The notes under the pieces are model-generated. The model made no database searches and was not told the DNA's origin. It was given only the letters and a program-made list of their open reading frames with translations. From contig JANPIS010000583.1 of the NCBI GenBank assembly GCA_031425095.1, positions 1 through 26,383 on the forward strand: a DNA stretch of 26,383 nt. Reading direction: 5' to 3'. Source of the DNA: JANNXQ01 sp031425095 (GTDB taxonomy: Bacteria > Verrucomicrobiota > Verrucomicrobiia > Chthoniobacterales > Chthoniobacteraceae). Positions 8,286 through 16,708 of this stretch are shown one piece after another (positions within the stretch are counted from its first letter, which is position 1; the number at the start of each line of letters is the position of its first letter). Made by a program: the position numbers and the translations under genes.

Positions 8286-10379
8286 TCACTTGCGCGCCAC
8301 ATCCACCACGCCGGCCCAATCCGCGGGCAATCCGGCGCGACGCAGCGCAGCGATCTCGGCGAGGAGAAATTGAGCCGGACGATCGCCGCCCGGACGCGCC
8401 TCCGAAGCCGCCTGCAGTGCGCGCTCGGCGGCGTCGAGGTCGCCGCGCTGGAAAGCCGCCAGTCCCGCCGCGAACGGGCCCAGCCAGGGGCGGGCTGGCG
8501 CGCCTTCGCTCGGGCCGAGCACCTCGTGGATCGACTGCGCGATCTTCGTGCCCGCGACCCGGAAGAGGCCGAGCGGCCGCGTATCGAATTCGCCGTCGAG
8601 CTCCGCGCGCACGCTTTCGGAGACGAGAATGTCGGTGCCGAGGTATTTGTTCAGCCCCTCGAAGCGCGACGCGAGATTCACCGGGCCGCCGATCACGGCA
8701 AAGTCGAAGCGTTCCGCCGAACCGAGATTGCCCGCGAGCACGGCGCCGGAGTGGAGCCCGATGCGGGTGCGCAGCGAGTGCCCTTCGCAGGCCTCGAGCG
8801 ACGCCGTGTGCAGACGCCACGCCGCCCGCACGGCTTTCCGCGCCTGGCCGGCATCCGGGAGCGGCGTGCCCCAGACGGCCTGTACCGAGTCCCCCATGTA
8901 TTTGATGACCGTGCCGTCGCTGTCGAGGATGTGGCCGATGGTGCGCGTGAAGTAGGTATTCAGAAGGCGGGCGATGCCCTGCGGCTCCTCGATCTTCTCG
9001 CAGAGCCCGCAGTAGTTTTCGAGATCGGTGAACATGACCGTGGCGGTCACCTCCTTCCCTCCGGGCGTGAGGTCGAAATCCTCGTCGGCAATCCGCCCAG
9101 CCATCTGCGGCGACAGATAGCGACCGAACGCCTCGAGCAACTTCCGGCGCCGGCGCTCCTCGACGAAGTAACGCGCGCCCACGGCCCAGCCCAGAGCGGT
9201 GAACGACTGCAGGCCGGCCGGGACCAGCCACGGAAACCAGAGCTGCTCGTGATTAAAAAGCACCATCGCCGCCACGAGCGTCGCCGCGGCCGCAGCCAGC
9301 GCCGCACCGGTGGCGAGCGTGGGCCGCAACCAGGGCAGCCCGCCGCCGAGGAGCAGGCCGCTGCAAAGCACGATCGCGAGTTCCTGCCCCGGAGTGAGGC
9401 GGCGCAGCCATTCCCCCCGCAGGAGATTCATGAGCGTGGTGGCGTGAATCTCCACGCCAGTGATGAACTGCTCGCCGAAGAGCCCGTAGGGCGTGCGGAA
9501 CTCGTCTTTCCCCAGCCCCAGCGACCCGAGCGTCGGACGCCCACCGATGCAGACGATCTGGTCGCGGAAAAAGCCCGGTGGCACCTCATCCTCGGAGAGC
9601 GCGCGGTCGTAGCCGATGTTCGGAAAGGAATTTGCGGGGCCGTAGTAGTTCAGCCAGCGCTGGTGCGCCCGCGCCTCCGAAGTCGCCGGCAGCTTCGCGC
9701 CCAGGAACTGCGCGGCGCGCCAGGTCAGCGAGGGGACCTGATCCGTTCCGGCATAGATCCGGCGCACCCCATGGTCGGGATCGATGGGTCGAAACGTGAT
9801 CAGCCCCCAGCCGGCCGCGGCCCGGCGCAGCGCTGGCGGTGGTGGCTCCACCCGCTGCTGTCGGGCATTGACGCCAGCTTCGGTCTCGAGGGCGGCGGCG
9901 AGGAAGACGCGCCCATTTTCCGCGATCGCCTCGGCAAATTCGGCGTCCACCGCGGGGTCTTTGGACGGGCCGCGGAAGACGATGTCGAAGACGACGGCGC
10001 GGGCGCCTTCCCGGGTGAGCCGCCGGACCAGCTTCGTATGGACGGAGCGATCCCAGACTTCGTCCGTCTGCCCGAGCTCGGTTCCGGCACTTTCATCGAG
10101 AAAGACGATGCGCGCTCCCGGCTCTTCACCCGCGCCGCGGAGGACGAAGAGCAAATCGTAACTCAGCCGCGCCAGCGCGTCGCCCGCCGCCGCGACGGTC
10201 CACCCGAGCTGTGGCTTCTTCCTCTCCTCCGAACTCTCGGAGACCGACACCGACATCAGCACCCACCCGAGCGCCGCGACCCCCACCGCGCCGCCGGCAC
10301 TCGCCAGGGCCATCGCCACCCGGCGCCGACGCGAGCGCGTCGGGACTGCGGCGGGCGGGGCTGGCTGAGGCATCGACAA
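8286..10379 (-). CDS. CHASE2-domain class III adenylate cyclase
   Basis: The 697-residue membrane protein has the CHASE2 architecture. An N-terminal TM segment (about 20-45) is followed by an extracytoplasmic CHASE2 sensor (about 60-330, with FLDESAGTELG and AVVFDIVF). Three TM helices (about 333-403) follow, then a cytoplasmic class III cyclase domain (about 440-622). Catalytic residues are intact: metal Asp452 (MFTDLENY) and Asp497 (KYMGDSVQAVWG), adenine-selecting Lys493 and Asp559 (RFDFAVIGGPVN), and transition-state Asn568 and Arg572. The Lys/Asp pair predicts cAMP, not cGMP. A short TPR-like helical pair ends the protein (about 630-680). It lies 21 bases after the FecR/TPR/barrel gene. 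CHASE2 cyclases often neighbour FecR-domain proteins, which supports a joint envelope-sensing role. The periplasmic ligand is unknown. Confidence 0.93.
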   Translation of the reverse strand: MSMPQPAPPAAVPTRSRRRRVAMALASAGGAVGVAALGWVLMSVSVSESSEERKKPQLGWTVAAAGDALARLSYDLLFVLRGAGEEPGARIVFLDESAGTELGQTDEVWDRSVHTKLVRRLTREGARAVVFDIVFRGPSKDPAVDAEFAEAIAENGRVFLAAALETEAGVNARQQRVEPPPPALRRAAAGWGLITFRPIDPDHGVRRIYAGTDQVPSLTWRAAQFLGAKLPATSEARAHQRWLNYYGPANSFPNIGYDRALSEDEVPPGFFRDQIVCIGGRPTLGSLGLGKDEFRTPYGLFGEQFITGVEIHATTLMNLLRGEWLRRLTPGQELAIVLCSGLLLGGGLPWLRPTLATGAALAAAAATLVAAMVLFNHEQLWFPWLVPAGLQSFTALGWAVGARYFVEERRRRKLLEAFGRYLSPQMAGRIADEDFDLTPGGKEVTATVMFTDLENYCGLCEKIEEPQGIARLLNTYFTRTIGHILDSDGTVIKYMGDSVQAVWGTPLPDAGQARKAVRAAWRLHTASLEACEGHSLRTRIGLHSGAVLAGNLGSAERFDFAVIGGPVNLASRFEGLNKYLGTDILVSESVRAELDGEFDTRPLGLFRVAGTKIAQSIHEVLGPSEGAPARPWLGPFAAGLAAFQRGDLDAAERALQAASEARPGGDRPAQFLLAEIAALRRAGLPADWAGVVDVARK

Positions 10380-10400
10380 GAGCGCAGGACTCGCCCGCGA

Positions 10401-13400
10401 CTAAAAATTCAACCGACAGCGCAGGAAGACCGTGCGCTCGCGCGGCAGCTCCGCGTAGGAGGTGAGCGGATCGAGCCGGTAGTCGTCGTCCGTGAGGTTG
10501 AGCACGCCGACGCTCACTTCGCATTGGTTGCGCAGAAAGCGGTAGCCCGCCGTGACATCGAACTGCCAGAACTCGTCGCCCAGCGGCCCCTCCGGCGAGA
10601 CGCGCACCCGCGCGCGGCCGGTGCCGGCATCCGCGGCTGTGAAATCGACCCGCCGCGCTTCGTGATGGGGATCCTGCCGATACCAGTTTGCATCCGCCCG
10701 CGCGAAGAATCCGCAGGGATGCTGGTAGATCGCGTAGAGCTGGAGCCGGTGCAGGTCGGCTTCGAACTGCCGGATGCCGTCGCGCGCGAGCCGCTCAAGG
10801 CTGCCGGGCGTCGCGCTCGAGCTCTCCAGGCCCGCCGACAGCGCAGCGCGGAATCCGCCCCACTCCTGCCGCAATTGCGCGCGGGTGTAGCGATAGTCCG
10901 CACCGATCGACCACCGGTCGCCGAGGAGCTGCGCGACCGACGCGTGGAGCGTATCCTCGCGGTAGCGATTTTCCTCCGCGATCGAGGAAGGGAGATTCGC
11001 GAGCGTCGTGCCGACGTAGTCGAAGCTATCGATCGCCCCGAGCGCGCGGTCGAACTCCTGATGCATCACCTGATATTCCACGCCGAGGTAGGTGCGGCTC
11101 GGGAGCTTCTGCTCCAGGCTCACGCTGGCGATCCGGATGCGGCTGCCCGGCACGGAGCCGACGTAGGATTCCGAGACCAGCGAGCGCGTGCTCTGGAGGA
11201 AGCCCGCGACCTGCGTCGGCTCGAGGCGCACACTTTCGTCGAAGCTCGCGCCGCTGAGCGCCTCGGTGTACGCGCCCCGCAGCGTCGCGCCCGTCCACGG
11301 CTGCGCGATCAGCCCAAACTTCGGCGACACTTCATCCACCGTCGTCGTCCCCTCGCCGATCGGTGGGCTCACGGTATTCGTCGGATACTCCACGCGATCG
11401 TACGCGATCCCCGCGGTGAGGCTCAGCCACCGCGCCGGCCGCCAGATATCGTAGAGGTAAAAATTCAAGCGATCGAAATCCGCCGACACCCTCTGGCGCA
11501 GATCGAGGGTCTCGAAGGCCACGGAGTTTCCGACGTCCGCACCATCGTCGCTCCGGAAATTCCGCAGCCGCGATTCCGCTTCGTATTCGCCGCGCTGGTA
11601 GCGCCCGCCGACGATCAGCGTCATCGGTCCGAAGGTCGCCAGATGCTGCAGCTCCGCAGTCCACGTCTCAAAGCGCTGGCTGCTTTCCAGATCCCAGCGG
11701 CGGGTCTTGCTATCGAAGATCGGCGCGCCGCCCCGCAGCGGGCGGAACAGATCGAAGAACGCCGCATCGCGCTCGGCGGTCCCTGAGTCAATCCCGATGG
11801 CGACCTTTTCCGGGATCCGTCCAAAGGCGTCGCGCCCAATCAAGGGCAGGCTCTCGTCATCGATCCGCAGCGCGTCGTCGCTCGCCAGCCGGCCGACCAG
11901 GAGCAGCGTCTGCTGCCCGGGGCTCCACTCGTGGCGCCAGCCGCCGAGGAGCAGTCCGGGCTCCTGCTTTTCCCGGAAGTCGAAACTCTGCGCCGCGGTG
12001 TTTTTCTCGACCGCGCCATTGGATCTCACGACGCGCTCCACTTCACGCGGGTTGTAGCGTTGAAAGAGATCGCCGCTCGAGAAGTCCTGGTATTTCACCT
12101 GCAGGAAGACGGTGTCCTGCAGACCGAGCTGGAGCTTGAAGGTGCCGTAGGCTTCGAAGCGCGAGACCTCGTTGTTCGGCCGGTAGCCATCGTCGTAAAA
12201 ATATTCCGCGTCGAGCGCGTAGCTCAGATTCCCGCTCGTGCCGAACTGCGAGGCTGTGGTGCGGAACTGGCCGTCGCTGCGATACTCGGTGACCGAACTG
12301 ATCCCGAGCCCGTCCTTCGCAAAGAACTTCGAGTACTCCTGCTCGGAGACGAACTGCGAGAGCGGTCCGCCGCCGACGGGCGAGAGCAGGTTCGCGAGGA
12401 GCAGTTCATTGAACCACGCGGACTCGTAGCGGAGCAGGATGCGGTTCGGGTCGCGCAGGGCGTTGTAGCTGTTCGCGAGGAAAAGGTGCGCCGGCGCGCT
12501 GCGGTAGTCGCTGTCCACGGCGCGCGCGGCTTCGCGCAGGCTCTGCGCTTCGAGGCCGGCATTCTGGTAGATCGCCGCGAGGTTCGCGCCGCGGATCGCG
12601 AGATCCTGATCGAGCAGGAACTGCGAGCGATAGACGCGGCGGTTGTCATTCAGCTCGAGCGAATGTTCCAGCGCGGCGATGGCTTCGTTGTAGCGGTTCT
12701 CCTGCTTGCGCTGGATGGCGGTGTAGAGCGGCGGCGTGGGATCGGCGGGATCGAGTTCGGCGGCGCGGGCGAGTTCGACATTCGCCGGCGCGTCGTGGCC
12801 CGTCTGGCTCATGGCCTTGCCGAGATAGCTGCGCAGCGTCGAGCGACGCGGCTCGAGCACGGCGGCCGTCTGGAGATCACGGCGGCCTCCGATGTCGTCG
12901 CCCTGCCGGATCGCGACGAGCCCGCGGCCGAGCCACGCATTGCCGAGCGCGGGGTCGAGCGCGATCGCTTCGTCGAAGCACCGCCGCGCTGCGCCGTGAC
13001 GATTTTCCGCGGCGAGCAGGAAGCCTTGCAGCGCGTGGGCCTGCGCGTGTTTCGGCGCGAGCTCGAGAGCGCGCTCGGCCATCTGCATCGCGGGTTTGAT
13101 GCGCCCGAAGGAAAACTCCAGCTCGCCCAGCCGCGCCCACGCGAAGCCGAACCCGGGAGAAATCTCCGTCGCCCGGCGCGCGGCGGTGCGCGCACCTTCC
13201 AGATCGTGCCGCGCCTGGCGGGCGTAGGATTCCGCGAGCCAGTCACTCGCCGTAGAGGGCTCGCCCAACGCACTCACGTCGCGGCCCTGCACCGCCGCGA
13301 TCATGCGCTCGAGCGCGCGGCGGCGTGAATCACTTGGCGGCACGCGGCGGAGTTCCGCTCGCGCGCGCTCGACCTGCCCGGAGGAAAGAATCACCGCGGC

Positions 13401-14126
13401 GCGCGTCACGGCATTCGCTTCTCCCCCACGCAGGCTCTCGAGCGCACCCGGCAGATCGCCCGCGGCATAAGCTGCCATCGCTGCCGAACCTGCCGGACCC
13501 ATCGCGCCAGGTTCGAGCACCGCCGGATAATACAGGCACCATTGGATCAGACTCGCCGCCTCGATCACCGACGTGCGCCGGGGCGCGCCACCGACTTCGA
13601 CTTCGGCCACTTCGCCACTGCGCACGAGCAGCCGGCCCTGCGGATTGCTCAGCTCCACCGCACCTTCAAACATCGCGATCGTCGTCTTGCCATTGCCCGC
13701 GACACGCAACGCAAACTCCGTCCCGCGCAACGCTCCATTCGTCGCCGCGGTGCGAATCTTCACGTCTTCGGGAATGTCGCGGCTGAAGAAGTATGAGTTT
13801 CCGCGCTTCTGATCGATTGTCTTCTCCGCACTGCCCGCCGGCACAGCGATCTCCACTTCCACGAGTTCATCGAGCCGCAGCATGCTGAGATCGGCGAAAC
13901 GCACCGCAGCCCGGCTGTATTCACCAGTTCGCACTTTCTCGCGGGTCGCGAGCTCGAGCCCGATCGCGGCCTCCTTCCACGGCTGGCCGCGCATCTGAGC
14001 CTCGACGAGCTTTTCCTTCTCCACGAGCACTGCCGCCAGCTCCGCGCGGACCTGCCCGGAGGCAGCAAGCATCACGAGCCCCACCGCAATGCAGACGCCG
14101 AACCGGAGACGACACACGCTTTCCAT
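10401..14126 (-). CDS. FecR-TPR-beta-barrel outer membrane protein
   Basis: This 1241-residue exported protein combines several modules. The signal peptide is about 1-29. A FecR domain follows at about 60-180, with VRTGEYSRAAVRFADLSMLR, then LRGTEFALRV and FEGAVEL. An Ala/Arg-rich tetratricopeptide array covers about 215-560, with pairs such as GFLLAAENRHGAARRCFDEA. A beta-rich C-terminal half (about 605-1241) has alternating Tyr/Phe/Arg strands and a final Phe (FLRCRLNF), the usual outer-membrane barrel signature. No TonB box or plug domain was seen, so the barrel is not a typical TonB-dependent receptor. The ATG at 14126 is chosen because it begins the signal peptide; an upstream in-frame start at 14222 would place 32 unlikely residues before it. 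FecR domains sense and transmit envelope signals, and here one would sit in the periplasm. Transport or sensing function is inferred. Confidence 0.88.
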   Translation of the reverse strand: MESVCRLRFGVCIAVGLVMLAASGQVRAELAAVLVEKEKLVEAQMRGQPWKEAAIGLELATREKVRTGEYSRAAVRFADLSMLRLDELVEVEIAVPAGSAEKTIDQKRGNSYFFSRDIPEDVKIRTAATNGALRGTEFALRVAGNGKTTIAMFEGAVELSNPQGRLLVRSGEVAEVEVGGAPRRTSVIEAASLIQWCLYYPAVLEPGAMGPAGSAAMAAYAAGDLPGALESLRGGEANAVTRAAVILSSGQVERARAELRRVPPSDSRRRALERMIAAVQGRDVSALGEPSTASDWLAESYARQARHDLEGARTAARRATEISPGFGFAWARLGELEFSFGRIKPAMQMAERALELAPKHAQAHALQGFLLAAENRHGAARRCFDEAIALDPALGNAWLGRGLVAIRQGDDIGGRRDLQTAAVLEPRRSTLRSYLGKAMSQTGHDAPANVELARAAELDPADPTPPLYTAIQRKQENRYNEAIAALEHSLELNDNRRVYRSQFLLDQDLAIRGANLAAIYQNAGLEAQSLREAARAVDSDYRSAPAHLFLANSYNALRDPNRILLRYESAWFNELLLANLLSPVGGGPLSQFVSEQEYSKFFAKDGLGISSVTEYRSDGQFRTTASQFGTSGNLSYALDAEYFYDDGYRPNNEVSRFEAYGTFKLQLGLQDTVFLQVKYQDFSSGDLFQRYNPREVERVVRSNGAVEKNTAAQSFDFREKQEPGLLLGGWRHEWSPGQQTLLLVGRLASDDALRIDDESLPLIGRDAFGRIPEKVAIGIDSGTAERDAAFFDLFRPLRGGAPIFDSKTRRWDLESSQRFETWTAELQHLATFGPMTLIVGGRYQRGEYEAESRLRNFRSDDGADVGNSVAFETLDLRQRVSADFDRLNFYLYDIWRPARWLSLTAGIAYDRVEYPTNTVSPPIGEGTTTVDEVSPKFGLIAQPWTGATLRGAYTEALSGASFDESVRLEPTQVAGFLQSTRSLVSESYVGSVPGSRIRIASVSLEQKLPSRTYLGVEYQVMHQEFDRALGAIDSFDYVGTTLANLPSSIAEENRYREDTLHASVAQLLGDRWSIGADYRYTRAQLRQEWGGFRAALSAGLESSSATPGSLERLARDGIRQFEADLHRLQLYAIYQHPCGFFARADANWYRQDPHHEARRVDFTAADAGTGRARVRVSPEGPLGDEFWQFDVTAGYRFLRNQCEVSVGVLNLTDDDYRLDPLTSYAELPRERTVFLRCRLNF

Positions 14127-14135
14127 AGGCCTGTC

Positions 14136-14165
14136 GTGATAGTCCTCGCCATCCGGGTGCGGCAA
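14136..14165 (-). promoter_or_regulatory. Possible promoter of the FecR/TPR/barrel gene
   Basis: On the - strand TTGCCG (14165-14160) and TATCAC (14141-14136) are 18 bases apart, directly before the ATG at 14126. A start of transcription near 14129 would leave almost no leader. The -10 match is moderate and the evidence is positional only. The divergent kinase-like gene starts at 14240, so its promoter would share this 113-base gap; none is obvious. Confidence 0.28.
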
Positions 14166-14239
14166 TCGAAAAAGCGCGGACGAAGAGCCCGTCGGTCTGC
14201 GCTTGCTCTGCCCGTGCACCACGCGATTCTCGCAGTCTC

Positions 14240-14647
14240 ATGCAACAAGTGAAGGACACGCTCCGGGCCACGGTCCGCATCGGCTACGACGGTCGGGTGC
14301 ATAAGACCTTTCGCGGGCCGAAGGCAAAGGAGCGCTTTGCCACCGAGGTGAAGGTGCTCAAGCATCTCGAAGCGCGCGCGTGTCCGTTTGTCCCGCGGCT
14401 GCTCGAGGCCGACCCCGAGCGGCTCACCATCGTGACCACAAACTGCGGCGGCCGCGTGGAGCATCTCGATGAAAAGCGCGAGCGGGAGCTCTTCGCCGAA
14501 CTCGCGCCCTACGGCGTGCGGCACGACGATGCGAATATCCGCAACGTCACGTATCGGCAGTCCGACGGGCGCTTCTGCCTCATCGATTTTGAATTCGCCA
14601 CGATCCTGCCCGGCTTTGAGTCTGCCCCGGATGCCCCAGCCCACTGA
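14240..14647 (+). CDS. Minimal protein-kinase-like protein
   Basis: Only 135 residues long, yet it shows the ordered landmarks of the kinase fold. A strand pair leads to VHKTF with candidate ATP-binding Lys22. The next helix has Glu36 (FATEVKVLKHLE). A hinge-like strand IVTTNCGG follows, then a catalytic loop HDDANIRN (Asp97, Asn102). The metal-binding triad is DFE (Asp116), in CLIDFEFA. There is no clear glycine-rich loop and no C-lobe beyond DFE, so it is smaller than Bud32 or RIO kinases, which already lack much of the C-lobe. It may be an atypical small-molecule or protein kinase, or a degenerate regulator. The reading frame runs 17 bases into the PP2C phosphatase gene, a coupling that suggests kinase and phosphatase work on the same target. 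No Shine-Dalgarno is evident at the ATG. Confidence 0.7.
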   Translation: MQQVKDTLRATVRIGYDGRVHKTFRGPKAKERFATEVKVLKHLEARACPFVPRLLEADPERLTIVTTNCGGRVEHLDEKRERELFAELAPYGVRHDDANIRNVTYRQSDGRFCLIDFEFATILPGFESAPDAPAH

Positions 14648-15473
14648 TCCCCCCCGACCTCGCATCCTGCGCTGGTCCGGCCTTTCCGACCGCGGCCACG
14701 TCCGCAAAAACAACGAAGACTCCTTCCTCGGTCTGCGCTTCGATGGCCGCGAAGTGCAGTATCTCGGCAAGATCGGTGAGACCTCGCTCGACGCGGCGGA
14801 TTGCGTCTTCGCCGTGAGCGACGGCATGGGTGGCGAGCTCGCGGGGGAGTTCGCCAGCAAGATCAGCGTGGAAAAGATCACGCGCCTGCTCCCGCGGTCC
14901 TTCCGGCAATCGGCGCGCGGGCTCGAGGCGGGTTTCGCGGACGTGCTCGAAGAGCTCTTCGACCAAATCCACCGGGCTCTGACCTTCCTCGGCAACAGCT
15001 ACGACGAATGCTCCGGCATGGGCGCGACCCTGAGCCTCTGCTGGTTCACGCCGGAGTGGCTCTACTGGGCGCACATCGGCGACAGCCGGATCTACTACCT
15101 GCCCGCCGGCGAGACGGGACTGCGGCAGCTGAGCAAGGACGACTCGCACGTCGGCTGGCTCCTCCGCACGGGGCAAATCAACGAATACGAAGCCCGCCGG
15201 CATCCGCGCAAGAACGCCATCGGCAAGGCGCTCGGCGCCGGGCATCAGTTCGTCGATCCGCAAGTTGGCTCGGTCGCCTGCGAGCCCGGCGATCGTTTTC
15301 TCCTCTGCACCGATGGACTGGTGGAAGGGCTCTTCGACGCGCAGCTCGCCGAATTCCTCCGCACGCCGGAACCAGCCCTCGCCGAACTCCCGCCCGCGCA
15401 CCGCCTCGTGCAGGAATCCCTCTCCCGCGCCGGACGCGACAATACGACGGCGCTGGTGATCGAGGTGGAGTGA
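14631..15473 (+). CDS. PP2C-family serine/threonine phosphatase
   Basis: The 280-residue cytoplasmic phosphatase has all PP2C motifs in order. These are SDRGHVRKNNED (residues 19-30), VSDGMGGELAGEFAS with metal Asp64, SGMGATLS, AHIGDSRIYYL, LSKDDSH, an FLLCTDGL metal segment and GRDNTTALV near the C-terminus. The metal-binding aspartates appear intact, so it should dephosphorylate Ser/Thr phosphoproteins with Mn/Mg. ATG 14631 is used because it falls directly before the PP2C fold and inside the end of the upstream kinase-like gene. An open frame extends upstream to 14469 but that part is out of register with real coding. No transmembrane segment is present. The next gene is convergent, with only 13 bases between the stops. 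Confidence 0.93.
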   Translation: MPQPTDPPRPRILRWSGLSDRGHVRKNNEDSFLGLRFDGREVQYLGKIGETSLDAADCVFAVSDGMGGELAGEFASKISVEKITRLLPRSFRQSARGLEAGFADVLEELFDQIHRALTFLGNSYDECSGMGATLSLCWFTPEWLYWAHIGDSRIYYLPAGETGLRQLSKDDSHVGWLLRTGQINEYEARRHPRKNAIGKALGAGHQFVDPQVGSVACEPGDRFLLCTDGLVEGLFDAQLAEFLRTPEPALAELPPAHRLVQESLSRAGRDNTTALVIEVE

Positions 15474-15480
15474 CCGCTCT

Positions 15481-15507
15481 GCGCGGCTAGCGGCTTCGCA
15501 GCCGCGC
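15481..15507. other. Hairpin between convergent phosphatase and DUF2238 genes
   Basis: GCGCGGCT at 15481-15488 and AGCCGCGC at 15500-15507 are a perfect 8-bp inverted repeat. An alternative tight form is GCGGCT-TCGC-AGCCGC at 15490-15505. It overlaps the DUF2238 stop codon and lies just past the phosphatase stop, so it could help end both transcripts. No T tract is present on either side. Confidence 0.3.
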
Positions 15508-16209
15508 GAGCTCTTCCTCGCCGAGCGGCTCGCGACGTTTCACCCGCAGGCTCTCCGCCCACTCGCGGGCAAAGTCGCGCTGGTGGCGCCAGACGATCAA
15601 GGCCGTGACCGCCATGGCCAGCATCGCTCCGAGACTGGCGAGCGCCATGTCCTTGTGCGCGTCCCAGACATCGCCCTGCGTGCCGAGATAGGCCTGGCCG
15701 AGCTCGCCGCCAAAGCCCTCCGCCGCCGCCCACTCGACGAGTTCGTAGAGCATCGAAGTGGACATCGTGAAATCGAGCGGCAGAAAGTAACCCCAGAAGC
15801 CGCGCACATCGGCGATGCGGAGGAAAAGCTCGCGCAACGGATAAGCGAGCAGGAAGCCGTAGAGAAAGTGGACGAGCCGATCGAAGTGATTGCGCTCCCA
15901 CCCGAAGAGCGAATTGAAGGAATGTCCCGTGAGGCTGCGCCACCACGCATCATACGGCACCTCGGCATAGGTGTAGTGCGAGCCCACTTCGTGCAGGCAG
16001 AGGAAGAGAAAGACGAGGGTGTAGGAGATGCGAGAGAGCGGACATCGCCGATGCGTCCACGCGAGCAGCGCGAGCGCAAGCACCACGAGCACATTTTCGA
16101 GGACCCAATCCGCCCGATGCCTCGGCGCAATTCCCAGCGGAATCGCCAGCGCGAGGAAGAGCACGAGGAGGATGAGAGCGTAGCGGTTCAGGGGGATATT
16201 GCGGAGCAC
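15487..16209 (-). CDS. DUF2238/YjdF-like inner-membrane protein
   Basis: The protein (240 residues from the GTG at 16209) is a polytopic membrane protein. Clear TM segments include YALILLVLFLALAIPLGIA and LENVLVVLALALLAW near the N-terminus, a stretch SYTLVFLFLCLHEVGSHYTY, YFLPLDFTMSTSMLYELVEW and a C-terminal ALASLGAMLAMAVTALIVW. The HEVGSHYTYAEVPYDAWW and NHFDRLVHFLYGFLLAYP motifs, with conserved His and acidic residues inside the membrane region, match the DUF2238 (YjdF) family, whose function is unknown. The C-terminal ~35 residues are basic and cytoplasmic. An upstream ATG at 16299 would overlap the preceding gene by 41 bases and add a Cys/Arg-rich extension, so the GTG is preferred; the choice is uncertain. 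It is the last gene of the sigma-factor cluster. Confidence 0.83.
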   Translation of the reverse strand: MLRNIPLNRYALILLVLFLALAIPLGIAPRHRADWVLENVLVVLALALLAWTHRRCPLSRISYTLVFLFLCLHEVGSHYTYAEVPYDAWWRSLTGHSFNSLFGWERNHFDRLVHFLYGFLLAYPLRELFLRIADVRGFWGYFLPLDFTMSTSMLYELVEWAAAEGFGGELGQAYLGTQGDVWDAHKDMALASLGAMLAMAVTALIVWRHQRDFAREWAESLRVKRREPLGEEELARLRSR

Positions 16210-16258
16210 GGCGGAGCGTCGCCGGAAGGCTGCCGGCGGATCAAGCCTGCGCCACGCG

Positions 16259-16705
16259 TCACTTCTGCACTTGCAGCACGAAGACAAACTGGCCGCCATT
16301 CCTGCACTCCGGGCCGCGGATGAAGAGCGGGCTGCCGGGAGCGAGGCGGGCGTCGCTATCGACGATCTGGCGCTTGTCCTGGAAAAGCTGGAGCGAGAGC
16401 AGGTAGCCGCCGCGCGCTTCGACAGAGGTGGCGCGGCGCGGGGTCACGCCGAACCAGAAGTTCGGCGTCGGCACGAGCCAGAGTTCCTTGCGGTCTTCGA
16501 TCGCCTTCGACGCGGACCCGACGATCTCGAATTGGTTGCAGTTGAAGACGCGCTTCAGCCGCGGGGCAAATTCGCGCAATTCCGCCGGCGCTTCCTTCGG
16601 TTTGTCCACATTCCGAGCCAGCACCACCGCGCTCCAGAGGGTATCGCCGGCCACCGCAGACGGGGCCAGGGCGGCGAGGCAGAGGAGGACGAGCAGGCGG
16701 CGCAT
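16259..16705 (-). CDS. Secreted protein of unknown function
   Basis: The 148-residue protein starts with a clean signal peptide (MRRLLVLLCLAALAPSAVAG, cleavage likely after Ala19). The mature ~129 residues contain only two cysteines (FNCNQF and GPECRNG), which could form one disulfide. The order of a helical N-half with KRVFNCNQFEIVGSASKAI followed by strands suggests a compact periplasmic domain. No family was recognised. It starts three bases after the anti-sigma gene stop, so it is very likely in the same operon and could be an envelope protein made or sensed together with the ECF sigma system. Confidence 0.72.
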   Translation of the reverse strand: MRRLLVLLCLAALAPSAVAGDTLWSAVVLARNVDKPKEAPAELREFAPRLKRVFNCNQFEIVGSASKAIEDRKELWLVPTPNFWFGVTPRRATSVEARGGYLLSLQLFQDKRQIVDSDARLAPGSPLFIRGPECRNGGQFVFVLQVQK

Positions 16706-16708
16706 CGA

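Noticed and set aside
8280..11786. Very long + strand open frame (over 1100 codons)
   Set aside because: It is antisense to the CHASE2 cyclase and FecR/TPR/barrel genes, is Arg/Glu/Ala-rich with no recognisable domain, and reflects GC-rich codon bias of the opposite strand.
11931..13328. Long + strand open frame
   Set aside because: Antisense to the TPR and early barrel region of the FecR-TPR-beta-barrel gene; charged low-complexity translation with no domain.
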